Below, piece by piece: positions 1-9,713 of a stretch of DNA of 64,000 nucleotides. The stretch spans positions 22,924 to 86,923 of the forward strand of contig QCGY01000005.1 in assembly GCA_003279715.1 (NCBI GenBank), written 5' to 3'. The notes below the pieces were generated by a model that worked only from the letters and a program-made list of their open reading frames with translations, ran no database searches and had not been told where the DNA came from. The translations under genes and the position numbers were made by a program. How positions within the stretch are numbered: the stretch's first letter is position 1; the number at the start of each line of letters is the position of its first letter. Origin of the DNA: Pelagibacteraceae bacterium AG-390-D18 (lineage in GTDB: Bacteria; Pseudomonadota; Alphaproteobacteria; Pelagibacterales; Pelagibacteraceae).

Positions 1-183
1 ATTTTAGATGCACTAAAAGGTGATGATTCAGTTAAAATTGCTGGATTTGGTACTTATAAAGTAGCTAAAAGAAAAGCTAGAGTTGGAAGAAACCCGAGAA
101 CAGGTGAGCAAATTCAAATCGCTGCTTCTCAAAAAGTAAAATTCTTACCTGCTAAAGCTTTAAAAGAAGTATTCAATAAATAA
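1..183 (+). CDS. HU/IHF-family DNA-binding protein, 3' end (5' truncated by window)
   Basis: Frame 1 reads ILDALKGDDSVKIAGFGTYKVAKRKARVGRNPRTGEQIQIAASQKVKFLPAKALKEVFNK*, the classical HU C-terminal half (GFG.F.v..R.aR.GRNPrTGe.I.i.a). Confidence 0.95.
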   Translation: MLDALKGDDSVKIAGFGTYKVAKRKARVGRNPRTGEQIQIAASQKVKFLPAKALKEVFNK

Positions 184-192
184 TTATTTTTT

Positions 193-230
193 AACAGCCC
201 TAACGTTTTCAAAACATGTTTAGGGCTGTT
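193..230 (+). terminator. Hairpin downstream of the HU gene
   Basis: Perfect 11-bp stem AACAGCCCTAA / TTAGGGCTGTT; no clear T-tract follows on the + strand. Confidence 0.55.
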
Positions 231-323
231 ACTATATGCAAATACTGCATAGCAATTTTTCCTAATCAGCGTTAGTTTTTAAAATTAATAAAATTATAAG
301 ACATATCCTTAACAGGAGGTCTT

Positions 324-1625
324 ATGACTAAATTAATAAAGAGAATATCAACACCACTTATTAGTTTAATTTTATTATTGAACATGAGTAGTGCGGGTAT
401 GGCAGAGACAACAGTGTCTGCTGAAGTGGGGTTTATTTTTAATACTCTATTATTTTTAATTTGTGGTTTCCTTGTCATGTTTATGGCGGCAGGTTTTGCA
501 ATGCTAGAATCTGGTATGGTAACTTCAAAAAGTGTTTCAGTAATTTGTGCAAAGAATATTGGTCTTTATGCAATTGCTGGAATTATGTTTTGGCTAGTTG
601 GTTACAACTTAGCTTATGGTATTCCAGAAGGTGGGTATATAGGATCATTCACACCTTGGTCAGATGCAAGTGCAATTGATACTGGTTATGCCGATGGTTC
701 TGATTGGTTTTTCCAAATGGTATTCTGTGCAACAACAGTTTCAATTTGCTCAGGTGCTATGGCTGAAAGAATCAAGTTATGGCCATTTTTCTTATTTGCA
801 GCTATTTTAGCAGGAGTAATTTATCCAATCGTAATGGGTTGGCAGTGGGGTGGAGGCTGGTTAGCTGAACTCGGTTTCTCTGACTTTGCTGGCTCAACAT
901 TAGTTCACTCAACAGGTGGTGCAGCTGCATTAGCAGGTATTATTTTGTTAGGTGCTAGAAATGGAAGATTTGACTCTGCAGGAAATCCGAAAGCGTTAAA
1001 ACCTTTTGCAGCTTCTTCAATTCCATTAGTAACAATAGGTGTATTTATCCTATGGTTAGGTTGGTTCGGATTTAATGGTGGTTCTCAATTAGCATTAGGT
1101 ACTTTTGATGATGCAGTTGCGATCTCTACAATATTTATCAATACAAATCTTGCTGCCTGTGGTGGTGTATTAGCAGCAGCCACAATTACAAGATTAATGT
1201 ATGGTAAAACAGATGTGATTCAAATGTTAAACGGAGCAATTGGTGGCTTGGTAGCTATCACCGCTGAACCTTTAGCACCATCACCATTTGCAGCTATCTT
1301 AATAGGTGCAATAGGTGGTTTGATCGTAGTGTTTGGAACTAAATTATTATTTAGTTTTAAACTTGATGATGTTGTAGGTGCAATTCCAGCTCACTTATTT
1401 GCTGGAATTTGGGGCACACTTGCAGTTCCTCTAACTAATACTGATGCAACATTTAGTGCACAGTTAATTGGTGTACTTGCGGTTAACATTTTTGTGTTTG
1501 CAGTGTCTTACATTGTATGGTCGATAATGAAAAGTCTCTTTGGAATCAGATTAAGTAAAGAAGCTGAAACTAAAGGTACGGACGTTACCGAAACGGGTGT
1601 AATTGCTTACGCAATAAGAGACTAA
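324..1625 (+). CDS. amt: Ammonium transporter (Amt family), copy 1
   Basis: 433 aa with signal-like N-terminus and Amt motifs (AGFAMLESGMV, GAMAERIKLWPF, GWQWGGGWL, DFAGSTLVHSTGG, DDVVGAIPAHLFAGIWGTL). Confidence 0.95.
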   Translation: MTKLIKRISTPLISLILLLNMSSAGMAETTVSAEVGFIFNTLLFLICGFLVMFMAAGFAMLESGMVTSKSVSVICAKNIGLYAIAGIMFWLVGYNLAYGIPEGGYIGSFTPWSDASAIDTGYADGSDWFFQMVFCATTVSICSGAMAERIKLWPFFLFAAILAGVIYPIVMGWQWGGGWLAELGFSDFAGSTLVHSTGGAAALAGIILLGARNGRFDSAGNPKALKPFAASSIPLVTIGVFILWLGWFGFNGGSQLALGTFDDAVAISTIFINTNLAACGGVLAAATITRLMYGKTDVIQMLNGAIGGLVAITAEPLAPSPFAAILIGAIGGLIVVFGTKLLFSFKLDDVVGAIPAHLFAGIWGTLAVPLTNTDATFSAQLIGVLAVNIFVFAVSYIVWSIMKSLFGIRLSKEAETKGTDVTETGVIAYAIRD

Positions 1626-1723
1626 TTGCATGCAATAAAGAGGCTCTTCGATCTCCATATCGTTATCTCATTGGAGGGCCTCTTAAATAACAGAATAACT
1701 ATCTCTCTCTCTTATAGTTAGTA

Positions 1724-1752
1724 AAAGGCCCCTTTATAGGGGCCTTTTTTTA
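1724..1752 (+). terminator. Rho-independent terminator after amt copy 1
   Basis: AAAAGGCCCCTTTATAGGGGCCTTTTTTT: GC-rich stem followed by a T-tract. Confidence 0.9.
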
Positions 1753-1845
1753 TACACATGCTCTATTGTCATAACTCTTTTGATTAATCAGCAATTCTTA
1801 AACAAAAAAACTTTAATAAAAGATCTTTCATAACAAGGAGAGATA

Positions 1846-3138
1846 ATGATTAATTTATTTAAAAAAATAACACTCAGTCTTGTAATCTTTCTTAGCATTA
1901 CAGGCTTAGCTTCAGCAGAAACAACTATATCAGCTGAAGGACAATATATATTCAACACACTTGGCTTTTATTTAGGTGGTGTATTAGTGGCATTTATGGC
2001 TGCAGGATTTTGCATGCTTGAATGTGGTTTGGTTACCACAAAGAGTGTATCAACAATTGCAGCAAAGAATATTGGTAAATTTGCTATAGCATCAATTGTA
2101 TTTTTTTTATGCGGATATAATCTTGCATATGGAATACCTGAAGGTGGTTACATAGGATCATTTTCAATTTGGAGCGACTCATCTGAAATAGGAACTGGAT
2201 ACTCTGATTATTCAGATTGGTTCTATCAAGCAATGTTCGTTTGTGCGACTGTATCAATCGTATCAGGTGCTGTTGCAGAAAGAATTAAAATTTGGCCATT
2301 TTTTATTTTCTCAGCAATAATGGCTGCATTCATTTATCCAATCTCTATGGGTTGGCAGTGGGGTGGAGGCTGGTTAGCTACTGCTGGTTTTTCTGATTTT
2401 GCAGGATCAACTTTAGTCCATGCTTGTGGTGGTGCTGCTGCTCTAGCTGGCGTAATAGTTTTAGGTGCAAGAGCTGGTAGATTTGGAAAAAGAGGTGAGA
2501 CTAAATCTTTAGTTCCTTTTGCAGCGTCTAGTATTCCTTTAGTTACACTTGGAACCTTTTTATTATGGTTTGGTTGGTTTGGTTTTAATGGGTTTAGTCA
2601 ATTAGCAGTTGGAACTTTTGATGATGTTACAGCAATTAGTAAAATTGCAGTTAACACTCACTTAGCTGGTGCAGCTGGAACAGTAACCGCAGCTGTAGTC
2701 ACTAGATTAATTGGTGGTAAAACAGATATCATAATGATGTTAAACGGTGCTTTAGCAGGTCTAGTTGCAATAACTGCTGAACCATTAAATCCTAGTCCAA
2801 TTCTTGCAATGGTAATTGGTTCAATTGGAGCTATTATTATGTACTTTGGAACTAAGTTTTTAGAATCTAAACACATAGATGATGTCGTTGGGGCTATTCC
2901 AGTTCACATGTTTGCTGGTATCTTTGGTACATTGGTAGTTCCAATTTCAAATCCAGACACAACATTTGGAACTCAGTTTACAGGTGTTCTAGCTGTATGT
3001 GTATTTAGTTTTGTACTTTCTTACATAGTTTTCAGAGCACTCAAAGAAACTATTGGTTTAAGAATTAGTGCTCAAGCTGAAAAACTTGGAACGGATGTTG
3101 CTGAAGTGGGTGTAAAAGCTTACGCAATCAGAGACTAA
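1846..3138 (+). CDS. amt: Ammonium transporter (Amt family), copy 2
   Basis: 430 aa, closely similar along its length to the upstream amt; same Amt motifs and C-terminal YAIRD. Confidence 0.95.
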   Translation: MINLFKKITLSLVIFLSITGLASAETTISAEGQYIFNTLGFYLGGVLVAFMAAGFCMLECGLVTTKSVSTIAAKNIGKFAIASIVFFLCGYNLAYGIPEGGYIGSFSIWSDSSEIGTGYSDYSDWFYQAMFVCATVSIVSGAVAERIKIWPFFIFSAIMAAFIYPISMGWQWGGGWLATAGFSDFAGSTLVHACGGAAALAGVIVLGARAGRFGKRGETKSLVPFAASSIPLVTLGTFLLWFGWFGFNGFSQLAVGTFDDVTAISKIAVNTHLAGAAGTVTAAVVTRLIGGKTDIIMMLNGALAGLVAITAEPLNPSPILAMVIGSIGAIIMYFGTKFLESKHIDDVVGAIPVHMFAGIFGTLVVPISNPDTTFGTQFTGVLAVCVFSFVLSYIVFRALKETIGLRISAQAEKLGTDVAEVGVKAYAIRD

Positions 3139-3160
3139 AAAATTATCTCACTATAACTTT

Positions 3161-3190
3161 AAGGGTCCCTTAGAAATAAGGGGCCTTTTT
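3161..3190 (+). terminator. Terminator after amt copy 2
   Basis: AAGGGTCCCTTA-GAA-ATAAGGGGCCTTTTT: 12-bp stem with two GU pairs followed by a T-tract. Confidence 0.8.
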
Positions 3191-3193
3191 ATT

Positions 3194-3643
3194 TTATGAA
3201 ATATTTTTAAGGGTTTCCAAAACTTCTTTTGCGTGGTCTTTAACTTTAACATTTTCCCATATCTTTATAATTTTTCCTTTTTTATCAATTAAATAGGTAG
3301 TTCTTATGATCCCCATAAATTCTCTTCCCATAAACTTTTTTTTACCCCAAACCTTATATTTCTTTAGGACTTTTAATTCTTCATCAGATAACAAATCAAA
3401 CTTTATTTTATATTTATCTCTAAATTTATCGTGACTTTTTATATTATCTTTAGAAATTCCATAAATTTCACATTCTAATTTTTTAAATTGAAAAAATAAT
3501 TTATTGAAATCAATAGTTTCAATAGTGCACCCCGGAGTATCATCTTTTGGATAAAAATATAAAACAACATATTTTCCTAAAGAGTCTTTTAAAGAAAAAT
3601 TAACATTATTTGTTGATGGTAAAGTGAAATTTACTGCTTTCAT
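3194..3643 (-). CDS. bcp: Peroxiredoxin, Bcp/PrxQ type
   Basis: VVLYFYPKDDTPGCTIETIDF matches the Bcp active site. Confidence 0.9.
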   Translation of the reverse strand: MKAVNFTLPSTNNVNFSLKDSLGKYVVLYFYPKDDTPGCTIETIDFNKLFFQFKKLECEIYGISKDNIKSHDKFRDKYKIKFDLLSDEELKVLKKYKVWGKKKFMGREFMGIIRTTYLIDKKGKIIKIWENVKVKDHAKEVLETLKNIS

Positions 3644-3645
3644 TT

Positions 3646-4638
3646 TTATCTTATTTTATTTTTCAAGAAGGTAAAAACTTCATCAGGTTTAAGAGTTTTC
3701 ATATTTTTTCTATCTCTAATCCAAGTATTATCTTTATAATTTTTGGGAGTTATAAATTGTATTTTACTATATTTTAGTTCACTTATAGCATCATTTGCTA
3801 TTAAACCAAAAGATTTAACACCAAGTGCAGCTGATAAATTTAAAGGTCCAGAGTTATTTCCAATAAAAAATTGAGAATTTTTTATAGCAATTATGACACC
3901 TGTGAGATCTTTTTTAGAACAATCAATGAAATAATTTTTTTTAGATATTTCAATTATTTTTTTGGCCATATAAGATTTATCTGGGTCACAAATAAGATAG
4001 ACATAATCAAATAAATTTTTTTTATAAAGTAATTCAGTAAGTTTTACAAAATCTTCTTCATACCACATTTTATAATCCTCAAAAGAGTCTATACCAAGTG
4101 CAATTTTTTTTCCTTCAAAAAAAAGATCAGAATTTTTTTGATTATATTCGTTTATATTAAAATTTAATTGAGGATATGGGTTATTTAAATTTATTTTATG
4201 TAACTGTAATAATTTTTTAGATTGTTCAGAATAATTTAAATTCCAGTCATCATCATTTAAAATAGTATCTGTAGTAAGATATTTTTTTTGATTACCTATT
4301 CCAGGACCAATTATGTTTTTTACACCAGATATTTTGGCTGCTATTGCAGGTTTATTAACTTTATCTAATATGTAAACATGAGTGTATTTATTTTGATTAT
4401 AAATTTGAACTAATTTGTAGACATCAATCCAATAAAAAATCCCTTTTCTGAAATTATTATAATTAATATTATTAATATATTTTTCATTTTTTAATATTTT
4501 TTTTGCTTGTGTTTTTTCTCTTAATATTAAATCTACACTTTGATTATAGTGTTCACTTATAGCTTTAATATAAGGAAGTTGCCAAATTAAATCTCCTAAT
4601 TTATGATGAGTGTATACAATACAAATATTTTTATTCAT
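3646..4638 (-). CDS. Glycosyltransferase family 9-like (heptosyltransferase-like) protein
   Basis: N-terminal HHKLGDLIWQLPYIKAI and C-terminal FIGNNSGPLNLSAALGVKSFGL, characteristic of GT9. Confidence 0.8.
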   Translation of the reverse strand: MNKNICIVYTHHKLGDLIWQLPYIKAISEHYNQSVDLILREKTQAKKILKNEKYINNINYNNFRKGIFYWIDVYKLVQIYNQNKYTHVYILDKVNKPAIAAKISGVKNIIGPGIGNQKKYLTTDTILNDDDWNLNYSEQSKKLLQLHKINLNNPYPQLNFNINEYNQKNSDLFFEGKKIALGIDSFEDYKMWYEEDFVKLTELLYKKNLFDYVYLICDPDKSYMAKKIIEISKKNYFIDCSKKDLTGVIIAIKNSQFFIGNNSGPLNLSAALGVKSFGLIANDAISELKYSKIQFITPKNYKDNTWIRDRKNMKTLKPDEVFTFLKNKIR

Positions 4639-5410
4639 TAAATTTGATTTTAATATCTTCTCTTCTTTTAAAATTTTTATAATCTAAATTTACTTTAGGA
4701 TATTTCTTTTTACTAAACCTATTATCAACCTTAATTTTTTTTGTATTAAGTAATGATAATTCTATAACATTCGGGTCACCATACTTATCAATACCACCAT
4801 AGTTATTCCCATGAATATGTATAATTTTTAAATCTAATTTTTCTAAAAATTTTTTGATTTTAAAAATATTTTTATGTAAATTATGAAATTCAATAATTAA
4901 AAAGGCTATTTTTTTTGAGTTTTTTTTAATATCACTTAAGATTTTGTACTCATCACCCTCGATATCAATTTTTAAAAACACTTCTTTATAATCTTTTAGA
5001 ATTTTAGGAATTGTTATTTCTTTATTATTTTTCTTTTTAAATTCTACTTTTTTTATTTGGTGTTTTTTGTTTTTGGTAAAAAAAAGTAGATAGTCTATAA
5101 ATTTAAATATATCTATTATTTTACTTATTCTCAATTTCCTTAGTAACAAAAGAGATTTTACATCACTCTTAAATCTTTTTATCCAAAAATGATTATTAAC
5201 TGTATGATCAAATGCAATTATCTTTATATTTGGTTTTTTTTTAAAAAAACTTCTTTCAAATTCCCAATCATCATTTAAGCCACAAGTAATTAATATGTCT
5301 ATTTTATTTAGAATTCTTTTATCTATTATGTATCCACCGTCGGTTCTAGGACCGATTCTAACCAGATTGGATGATTTGATATGGTAAGGTTTTAAAAATT
5401 TTGGAAGCAC
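4631..5410 (-). CDS. FkbM-like methyltransferase family protein
   Basis: RIGPRTDGGYIIDKR, ITCGLNDDWEFE and VFLKIDIEGDEYKIL patterns of FkbM-type methyltransferases. Confidence 0.7.
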   Translation of the reverse strand: MLPKFLKPYHIKSSNLVRIGPRTDGGYIIDKRILNKIDILITCGLNDDWEFERSFFKKKPNIKIIAFDHTVNNHFWIKRFKSDVKSLLLLRKLRISKIIDIFKFIDYLLFFTKNKKHQIKKVEFKKKNNKEITIPKILKDYKEVFLKIDIEGDEYKILSDIKKNSKKIAFLIIEFHNLHKNIFKIKKFLEKLDLKIIHIHGNNYGGIDKYGDPNVIELSLLNTKKIKVDNRFSKKKYPKVNLDYKNFKRREDIKIKFNE

Positions 5411-5450
5411 AATTGTTTAATTATATTTAAAATAGCATATAATATTATCT

Positions 5451-5834
5451 ATGAACATAAAATCTATCCAAACTTTAGTTTCAGAAGCTATGCAAGAAAT
5501 TAAAACTATTGATGCTGATGAAGCATTCAAGATGGTTGAAGAAAATAATTGTAATTTAATTGATATAAGAGAAGCTCGTGAATTAGAAAATACTGGAAGT
5601 GTGGAAAATTCAGTACATATTTCTAGAGGAATGATGGAAATTTTTTTAGATCCTAATAGTGCTTTTTTTCAACAAGGTAAACTTGATCAAAATAAAGAAA
5701 TGGTTTTATTTTGTGCGGGCGGTGTAAGATCTGCTTTAGCAGTTAAAGCATTGCATAATATGGGATACGAAAAAGTATCACACATCGAGGGTGGTTTCGG
5801 TGCAATCAGCCAGAGTAAATTTAAAATAATCTAA
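5451..5834 (+). CDS. Rhodanese-like domain protein
   Basis: LIDIREARELENTGSVENSVHISRG and the active loop FCAGGVRSA with Cys present. Confidence 0.88.
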   Translation: MNIKSIQTLVSEAMQEIKTIDADEAFKMVEENNCNLIDIREARELENTGSVENSVHISRGMMEIFLDPNSAFFQQGKLDQNKEMVLFCAGGVRSALAVKALHNMGYEKVSHIEGGFGAISQSKFKII

Positions 5835-6418
5835 TTAAAGTTTAATTCTTCAACAGCATATTCAAGTCGATCTTGTCCCCAAAAAATTTTATTATTTGTA
5901 ATAAATGTGGGTGCACCAAAAACTTCTTTTTTAAACGCCTCGTTAGTTGCATCTTTTAGTGCATCTTTAATTGACTGTTCTTTAATCCCATTTAAAAACT
6001 TTTCATTATCTATATTTAAAGTATTTAATAACTGAAAGATTTCCTCATTATTTGATAAATCTAAATTATCTTTCCAATAAGCTTCAAAAAAAGTATTTAG
6101 ATAGTTATTTTTTTGATCATCAGATACGTATAAATAGCCTCTCATCAAATAAAGAGAGTTGATTGGAAAGTTAGAATTCCATGTAAAGGATATATTATTT
6201 TTTTTTGATACAAGCTCACAATCATTTTGCATATTTTTCATTTTATATTTATTAAAAGCGGGCGCACTTATCCCTGCAAGGTTGTGAAGACCGCCTAAAA
6301 AAATAGGTTTATAGTTAAAAATAATTTTTTGATTAGCTTTAATTTTTTCAATCTTTTTGTGAGCAATGTAAGAATAGGCGCTAATTATATCAAAATAAAA
6401 ATCTATATGATTACTCAT
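5831..6418 (-). CDS. DsbA-family / 2-hydroxychromene-2-carboxylate isomerase-like protein
   Basis: N-terminal DFYFDIISAYSYIAHKKIE, C-terminal FGAPTFITNNKIFWGQDRLEYAVE. Confidence 0.85.
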   Translation of the reverse strand: MSNHIDFYFDIISAYSYIAHKKIEKIKANQKIIFNYKPIFLGGLHNLAGISAPAFNKYKMKNMQNDCELVSKKNNISFTWNSNFPINSLYLMRGYLYVSDDQKNNYLNTFFEAYWKDNLDLSNNEEIFQLLNTLNIDNEKFLNGIKEQSIKDALKDATNEAFKKEVFGAPTFITNNKIFWGQDRLEYAVEELNFN

Positions 6419-6884
6419 AAAGACTCATTCTTTTGGCATAGAAAATTCTTATGATCCAATAAATGAATAAACCAATTGGTCCTACTAAATAGGTGATTAT
6501 TAATGGGATCGATACTAAAATTTTATTAATATAAAATTTTTGAGAGTCTTTTACTATCCATCCACCTATAAATAAATTGATTGCAATGAAGTGTGTCCAA
6601 AAAAGCATTAAATATAAATGGTCTTCAAACAATCTAGAAAGCTCATCTAATCCCAGGTATAAAGTAAAATTACCAACAAAATCATAGCCAATTAAATAAG
6701 ATTTATATAAAACAAATATATAAACACCACTTAAAACAAATATTGGAAATATTGAGGCTACAAAAATTCTACCTAGATGAGAATGTGGAAAAAAAATTAG
6801 TATAAACCAAAATGGTAATACACCGATATTGATCCACATATAAAGTGTCTCTATAGAAAAATAAGTATAAATTTGTTCGATCAT
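6411..6884 (-). CDS. ABA4-like (DUF4281) membrane protein
   Basis: FEDHLYLMLFWTHFIAINLFIGGWIVKDSQ...LVGPIGLFIYWIIRIFYAKR resembles the ABA4/DUF4281 family; several predicted TM helices. Confidence 0.7.
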   Translation of the reverse strand: MIEQIYTYFSIETLYMWINIGVLPFWFILIFFPHSHLGRIFVASIFPIFVLSGVYIFVLYKSYLIGYDFVGNFTLYLGLDELSRLFEDHLYLMLFWTHFIAINLFIGGWIVKDSQKFYINKILVSIPLIITYLVGPIGLFIYWIIRIFYAKRMSLYE

Positions 6885-6910
6885 TTAAATATATTATATA
6901 AAATCTAACC

Positions 6911-7474
6911 ATGATTCCTATAAGAAATAGAAAAAAAACACTCCAGGTAACTGTTGAGGAAATGAGAAATTTTGCATTTGCTTATGTTGAAAAATATGCC
7001 CCTTCAAAACAACAACTAAAAACCTATTTACTTAAGAAATACATGAAGCTTTCCTCTTCAGATGTGAGAAAAAAAGACGTCAATAAATTGATCGATATTG
7101 TTTTGTCTGATTTAGAGAAGAATAAATTTATCAATGATCAATTTTATTCTCAAAGCAAAGCAAAAAGTATGATTCAAAGAGGGAACTCTATAAGTAAAAT
7201 TAGAAACTATTTAATGGGGAAAGGAATTCATGATGAGTTTATTAAAGATACAGTTGATAAAATAAAAGAAGATAACTCTGACCAAGATTTTTTTTCTGCT
7301 ATAAAAATTTGTAAGAAAAAACGAATTGGTCCAGCTAGAGCTGAGGACAATAGAACTCTATTTTATAAAAAAGACATATCTTTATTAGCAAGAAATGGTT
7401 TTGATTTTGAGACGTCAAGAAAAGTAATGGATATAGAAAAAGATGAATATCTTAAAATAATTAATCTACTTTAG
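6911..7474 (+). CDS. recX: RecX-family regulatory protein
   Basis: Repeated RecX helices: FAFAYVEKYAPSKQQLKTYLLKKY, DLEKNKFINDQFYSQSKAKSMIQRGNSISKIRNYLMGKGI. Confidence 0.75.
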   Translation: MIPIRNRKKTLQVTVEEMRNFAFAYVEKYAPSKQQLKTYLLKKYMKLSSSDVRKKDVNKLIDIVLSDLEKNKFINDQFYSQSKAKSMIQRGNSISKIRNYLMGKGIHDEFIKDTVDKIKEDNSDQDFFSAIKICKKKRIGPARAEDNRTLFYKKDISLLARNGFDFETSRKVMDIEKDEYLKIINLL

Positions 7475-7612
7475 TTTTTTTTCTTTTTTTTCCTCTTCAA
7501 CTAAATTATTAATCTTTTGTCTCACATAGTTTTTAACAAATACAAAAACTAATAATCCAAAAATAGATACAGAAACTATTATAATAAGTATAATTCTTAA
7601 TTGCTCATCCAT
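7466..7612 (-). CDS. Small predicted membrane protein (48 aa), not in supplied track
   Basis: Reverse strand reads MDEQLRIILIIIVSVSIFGLLVFVFVKNYVRQKINNLVEEEKKEKKLK*: one TM segment and charged tail; fills the recX-cysQ gap. Confidence 0.55.
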   Translation of the reverse strand: MDEQLRIILIIIVSVSIFGLLVFVFVKNYVRQKINNLVEEEKKEKKLK

Positions 7613-8373
7613 TATAATATATTTTTACTCTTTAAAATTAAGCTTGGATTTTTTAAATCTTTTTTTCCATATAAAATTTCATTTCCATTAAAATCTGTAA
7701 CAGTTCCACCCGAATGTATTAATATTGCATGACCAGCTGCTATATCCCATTCATAAGCTCTTGGTTCTGCCACATATCCATCATATTCACCAGCTGCTAC
7801 CACGCAAAACTTAAGTGAACTTTTCATTTTCACATTTTCAACAACCCCAATATCTTGATAGATTTTTTGAATTTCTGGTTTAATTTTGTTTGAGTAAGAA
7901 ATAAATTTAACTGGTCTAGTTGTAGTATCTTTTTCATTTAGTTTTGTCGTTTTTCCATTGCTTAATTCAAAAGCATTTCCTTCACCATAAGAATAAAACA
8001 TTCTTTTTTTTGAGGGTGCATTAATTAATCCAGCAACAGGTTTGTTATTTATAATTAAACCTGCATTTATTGTGAATTCTTCTAAGTTATTTATATAATC
8101 ATAAGTCCCATCAATAGGATCAACTAACCAGAAATTTTTTAGTTGATTGTTGTCTTTATTATCAGAAGTTTCTTCAGATATGATTGGAATATCAGGTGTT
8201 ACCTTAGAGATTTTTTTTGTGATAAATTTATTAACTTCAAGGTCACCATTACTCACAGGTGTGTTGTCTGATTTTATTTCTTTTTTTAATCCTTTTTCTC
8301 TAAGTGAAAGTGATAATTCTCCAGCTTTTAAAAAAATATCAATTAAATCTTCTATAATTTTTTTTGTATCCAT
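7612..8373 (-). CDS. cysQ: 3'(2'),5'-bisphosphate nucleotidase / inositol monophosphatase family (CysQ-like)
   Basis: IISEETSDN, FWLVDPIDGTYDYINN and YEWDIAAGHAILIHSGG motifs of the IMPase superfamily, CysQ type. Confidence 0.85.
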   Translation of the reverse strand: MDTKKIIEDLIDIFLKAGELSLSLREKGLKKEIKSDNTPVSNGDLEVNKFITKKISKVTPDIPIISEETSDNKDNNQLKNFWLVDPIDGTYDYINNLEEFTINAGLIINNKPVAGLINAPSKKRMFYSYGEGNAFELSNGKTTKLNEKDTTTRPVKFISYSNKIKPEIQKIYQDIGVVENVKMKSSLKFCVVAAGEYDGYVAEPRAYEWDIAAGHAILIHSGGTVTDFNGNEILYGKKDLKNPSLILKSKNIL

Positions 8374-8380
8374 CCAAAAT

Positions 8381-8548
8381 CTATTTAATTCTTTTTAATT
8401 CTATATTTTTAACATTGATTACTTTTTTTCCAGCATTTTCAAAATTTACAGTTACTTTTTCATTAATAATAGATTGGACCTGACCAATACCCCAGTCTTT
8501 ATTGTTTGGATTAGTGACTTTGTCACCTGGTTCGTAATCTAAAATCAT
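8381..8548 (-). CDS. DUF3553-like small protein (55 aa), not in supplied track
   Basis: Reverse strand reads [55 protein letters not shown], matching my recollection of the alphaproteobacterial DUF3553 family. Confidence 0.75.
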   Translation of the reverse strand: MILDYEPGDKVTNPNNKDWGIGQVQSIINEKVTVNFENAGKKVINVKNIELKRIK

Positions 8549-8589
8549 TTAATTTAACTTATATTGTAAATAAGTATAAATACCACCTT

Positions 8590-9708
8590 ATGAATAAAGA
8601 ATTAAATTCTATTGGAATTAATAAAAAGCCTGAGGATACTACAGTAGTAGTCGCCATGTCTGGTGGAGTAGATTCTTCAACTGTAGCCGGCATCATGAAA
8701 AATGAAGGCTATAAAGTTATTGGAATTACATTAAAGCTTTATGATGATGGAAAAGAAGTAGCCAAATCTAAACAGTGCTGTTCAGGACAAGATATAATGG
8801 ATGCAAAACGTGTTGCACATAAATTAGGGATTGAACATAAAATTTTATATTACCAAGATAAGTTTAAGCAAGGGGTTATAGATAATTTTGTTGATAGTTA
8901 TTTAAATGGAGAAACCCCAATACCGTGTGTTCAATGCAATCAAACAGTAAAGTTTAAAGATTTATTTGAAGTATCCAAAGATCTAAATGCAGATGCATTA
9001 GTTACAGGTCATTATGTAAAAAATGTTACAGCTAACAATACAAATAATATGTATAGAGCAATCGATGAGAACAGAGATCAAAGTTATTTTCTATTTAATA
9101 CAACTCGTGAACAATTAGATTATTTAAGGTTTCCATTAGGTGGAATGTTAAAAGATAAAACAAGAGAGATTGCTAAAGAGCTAGATTTAAATGTTGCGGA
9201 TAAACCTGACAGCCAAGATATTTGTTTTGTGCCTAATGGAGATTACGCATCAGTAATTAGAAAATTTAGACCAGACTCTTTTCAAAAGGGAAATATAAAA
9301 AATTTAGAGGGAAATGTAATTGGTGTTCATGATGGAATTATTAATTTTACAATAGGACAAAGAAAAGGGATTAAAGTTTCAGACAAAGAACCTTTATACG
9401 TTTTAAAAATAAATTCAGAAAATAATGAGATTATAGTTGGACCAAAAGAAAATCTTGGAAAAAAAGATATTTCTCTTAAAGATTTGAATTTATTAACTGA
9501 TAAAAAAGATTTAGATCAAAATATTTTTGTAAAAGTAAGATCAACTGGAAATCTTCTTGAAGCAAAAGTTGATCTAAAAGAAAATAATACTGCCCATGTA
9601 AATTTGCTTAATCCCGAAGATGGTATTTCACCAGGACAGGCATGTGTCTTTTATAGCAAAGACCAATTTGGTCATAAAGTTCTTGGGGGAGGATGGATTA
9701 AAGAGTAG
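8590..9708 (+). CDS. mnmA: tRNA-specific 2-thiouridylase MnmA
   Basis: [47 protein letters not shown]. Confidence 0.96.
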   Translation: MNKELNSIGINKKPEDTTVVVAMSGGVDSSTVAGIMKNEGYKVIGITLKLYDDGKEVAKSKQCCSGQDIMDAKRVAHKLGIEHKILYYQDKFKQGVIDNFVDSYLNGETPIPCVQCNQTVKFKDLFEVSKDLNADALVTGHYVKNVTANNTNNMYRAIDENRDQSYFLFNTTREQLDYLRFPLGGMLKDKTREIAKELDLNVADKPDSQDICFVPNGDYASVIRKFRPDSFQKGNIKNLEGNVIGVHDGIINFTIGQRKGIKVSDKEPLYVLKINSENNEIIVGPKENLGKKDISLKDLNLLTDKKDLDQNIFVKVRSTGNLLEAKVDLKENNTAHVNLLNPEDGISPGQACVFYSKDQFGHKVLGGGWIKE

Positions 9709-9713
9709 AGAAA

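Noticed and set aside
272-478. 68-aa minus-strand ORF over the amt1 leader
   Set aside because: Mostly antisense to the amt1 start and no conserved features.
8147-8398. 83-aa + strand ORF
   Set aside because: Antisense to the cysQ-like gene and overlaps the DUF3553 ORF; no recognisable features.
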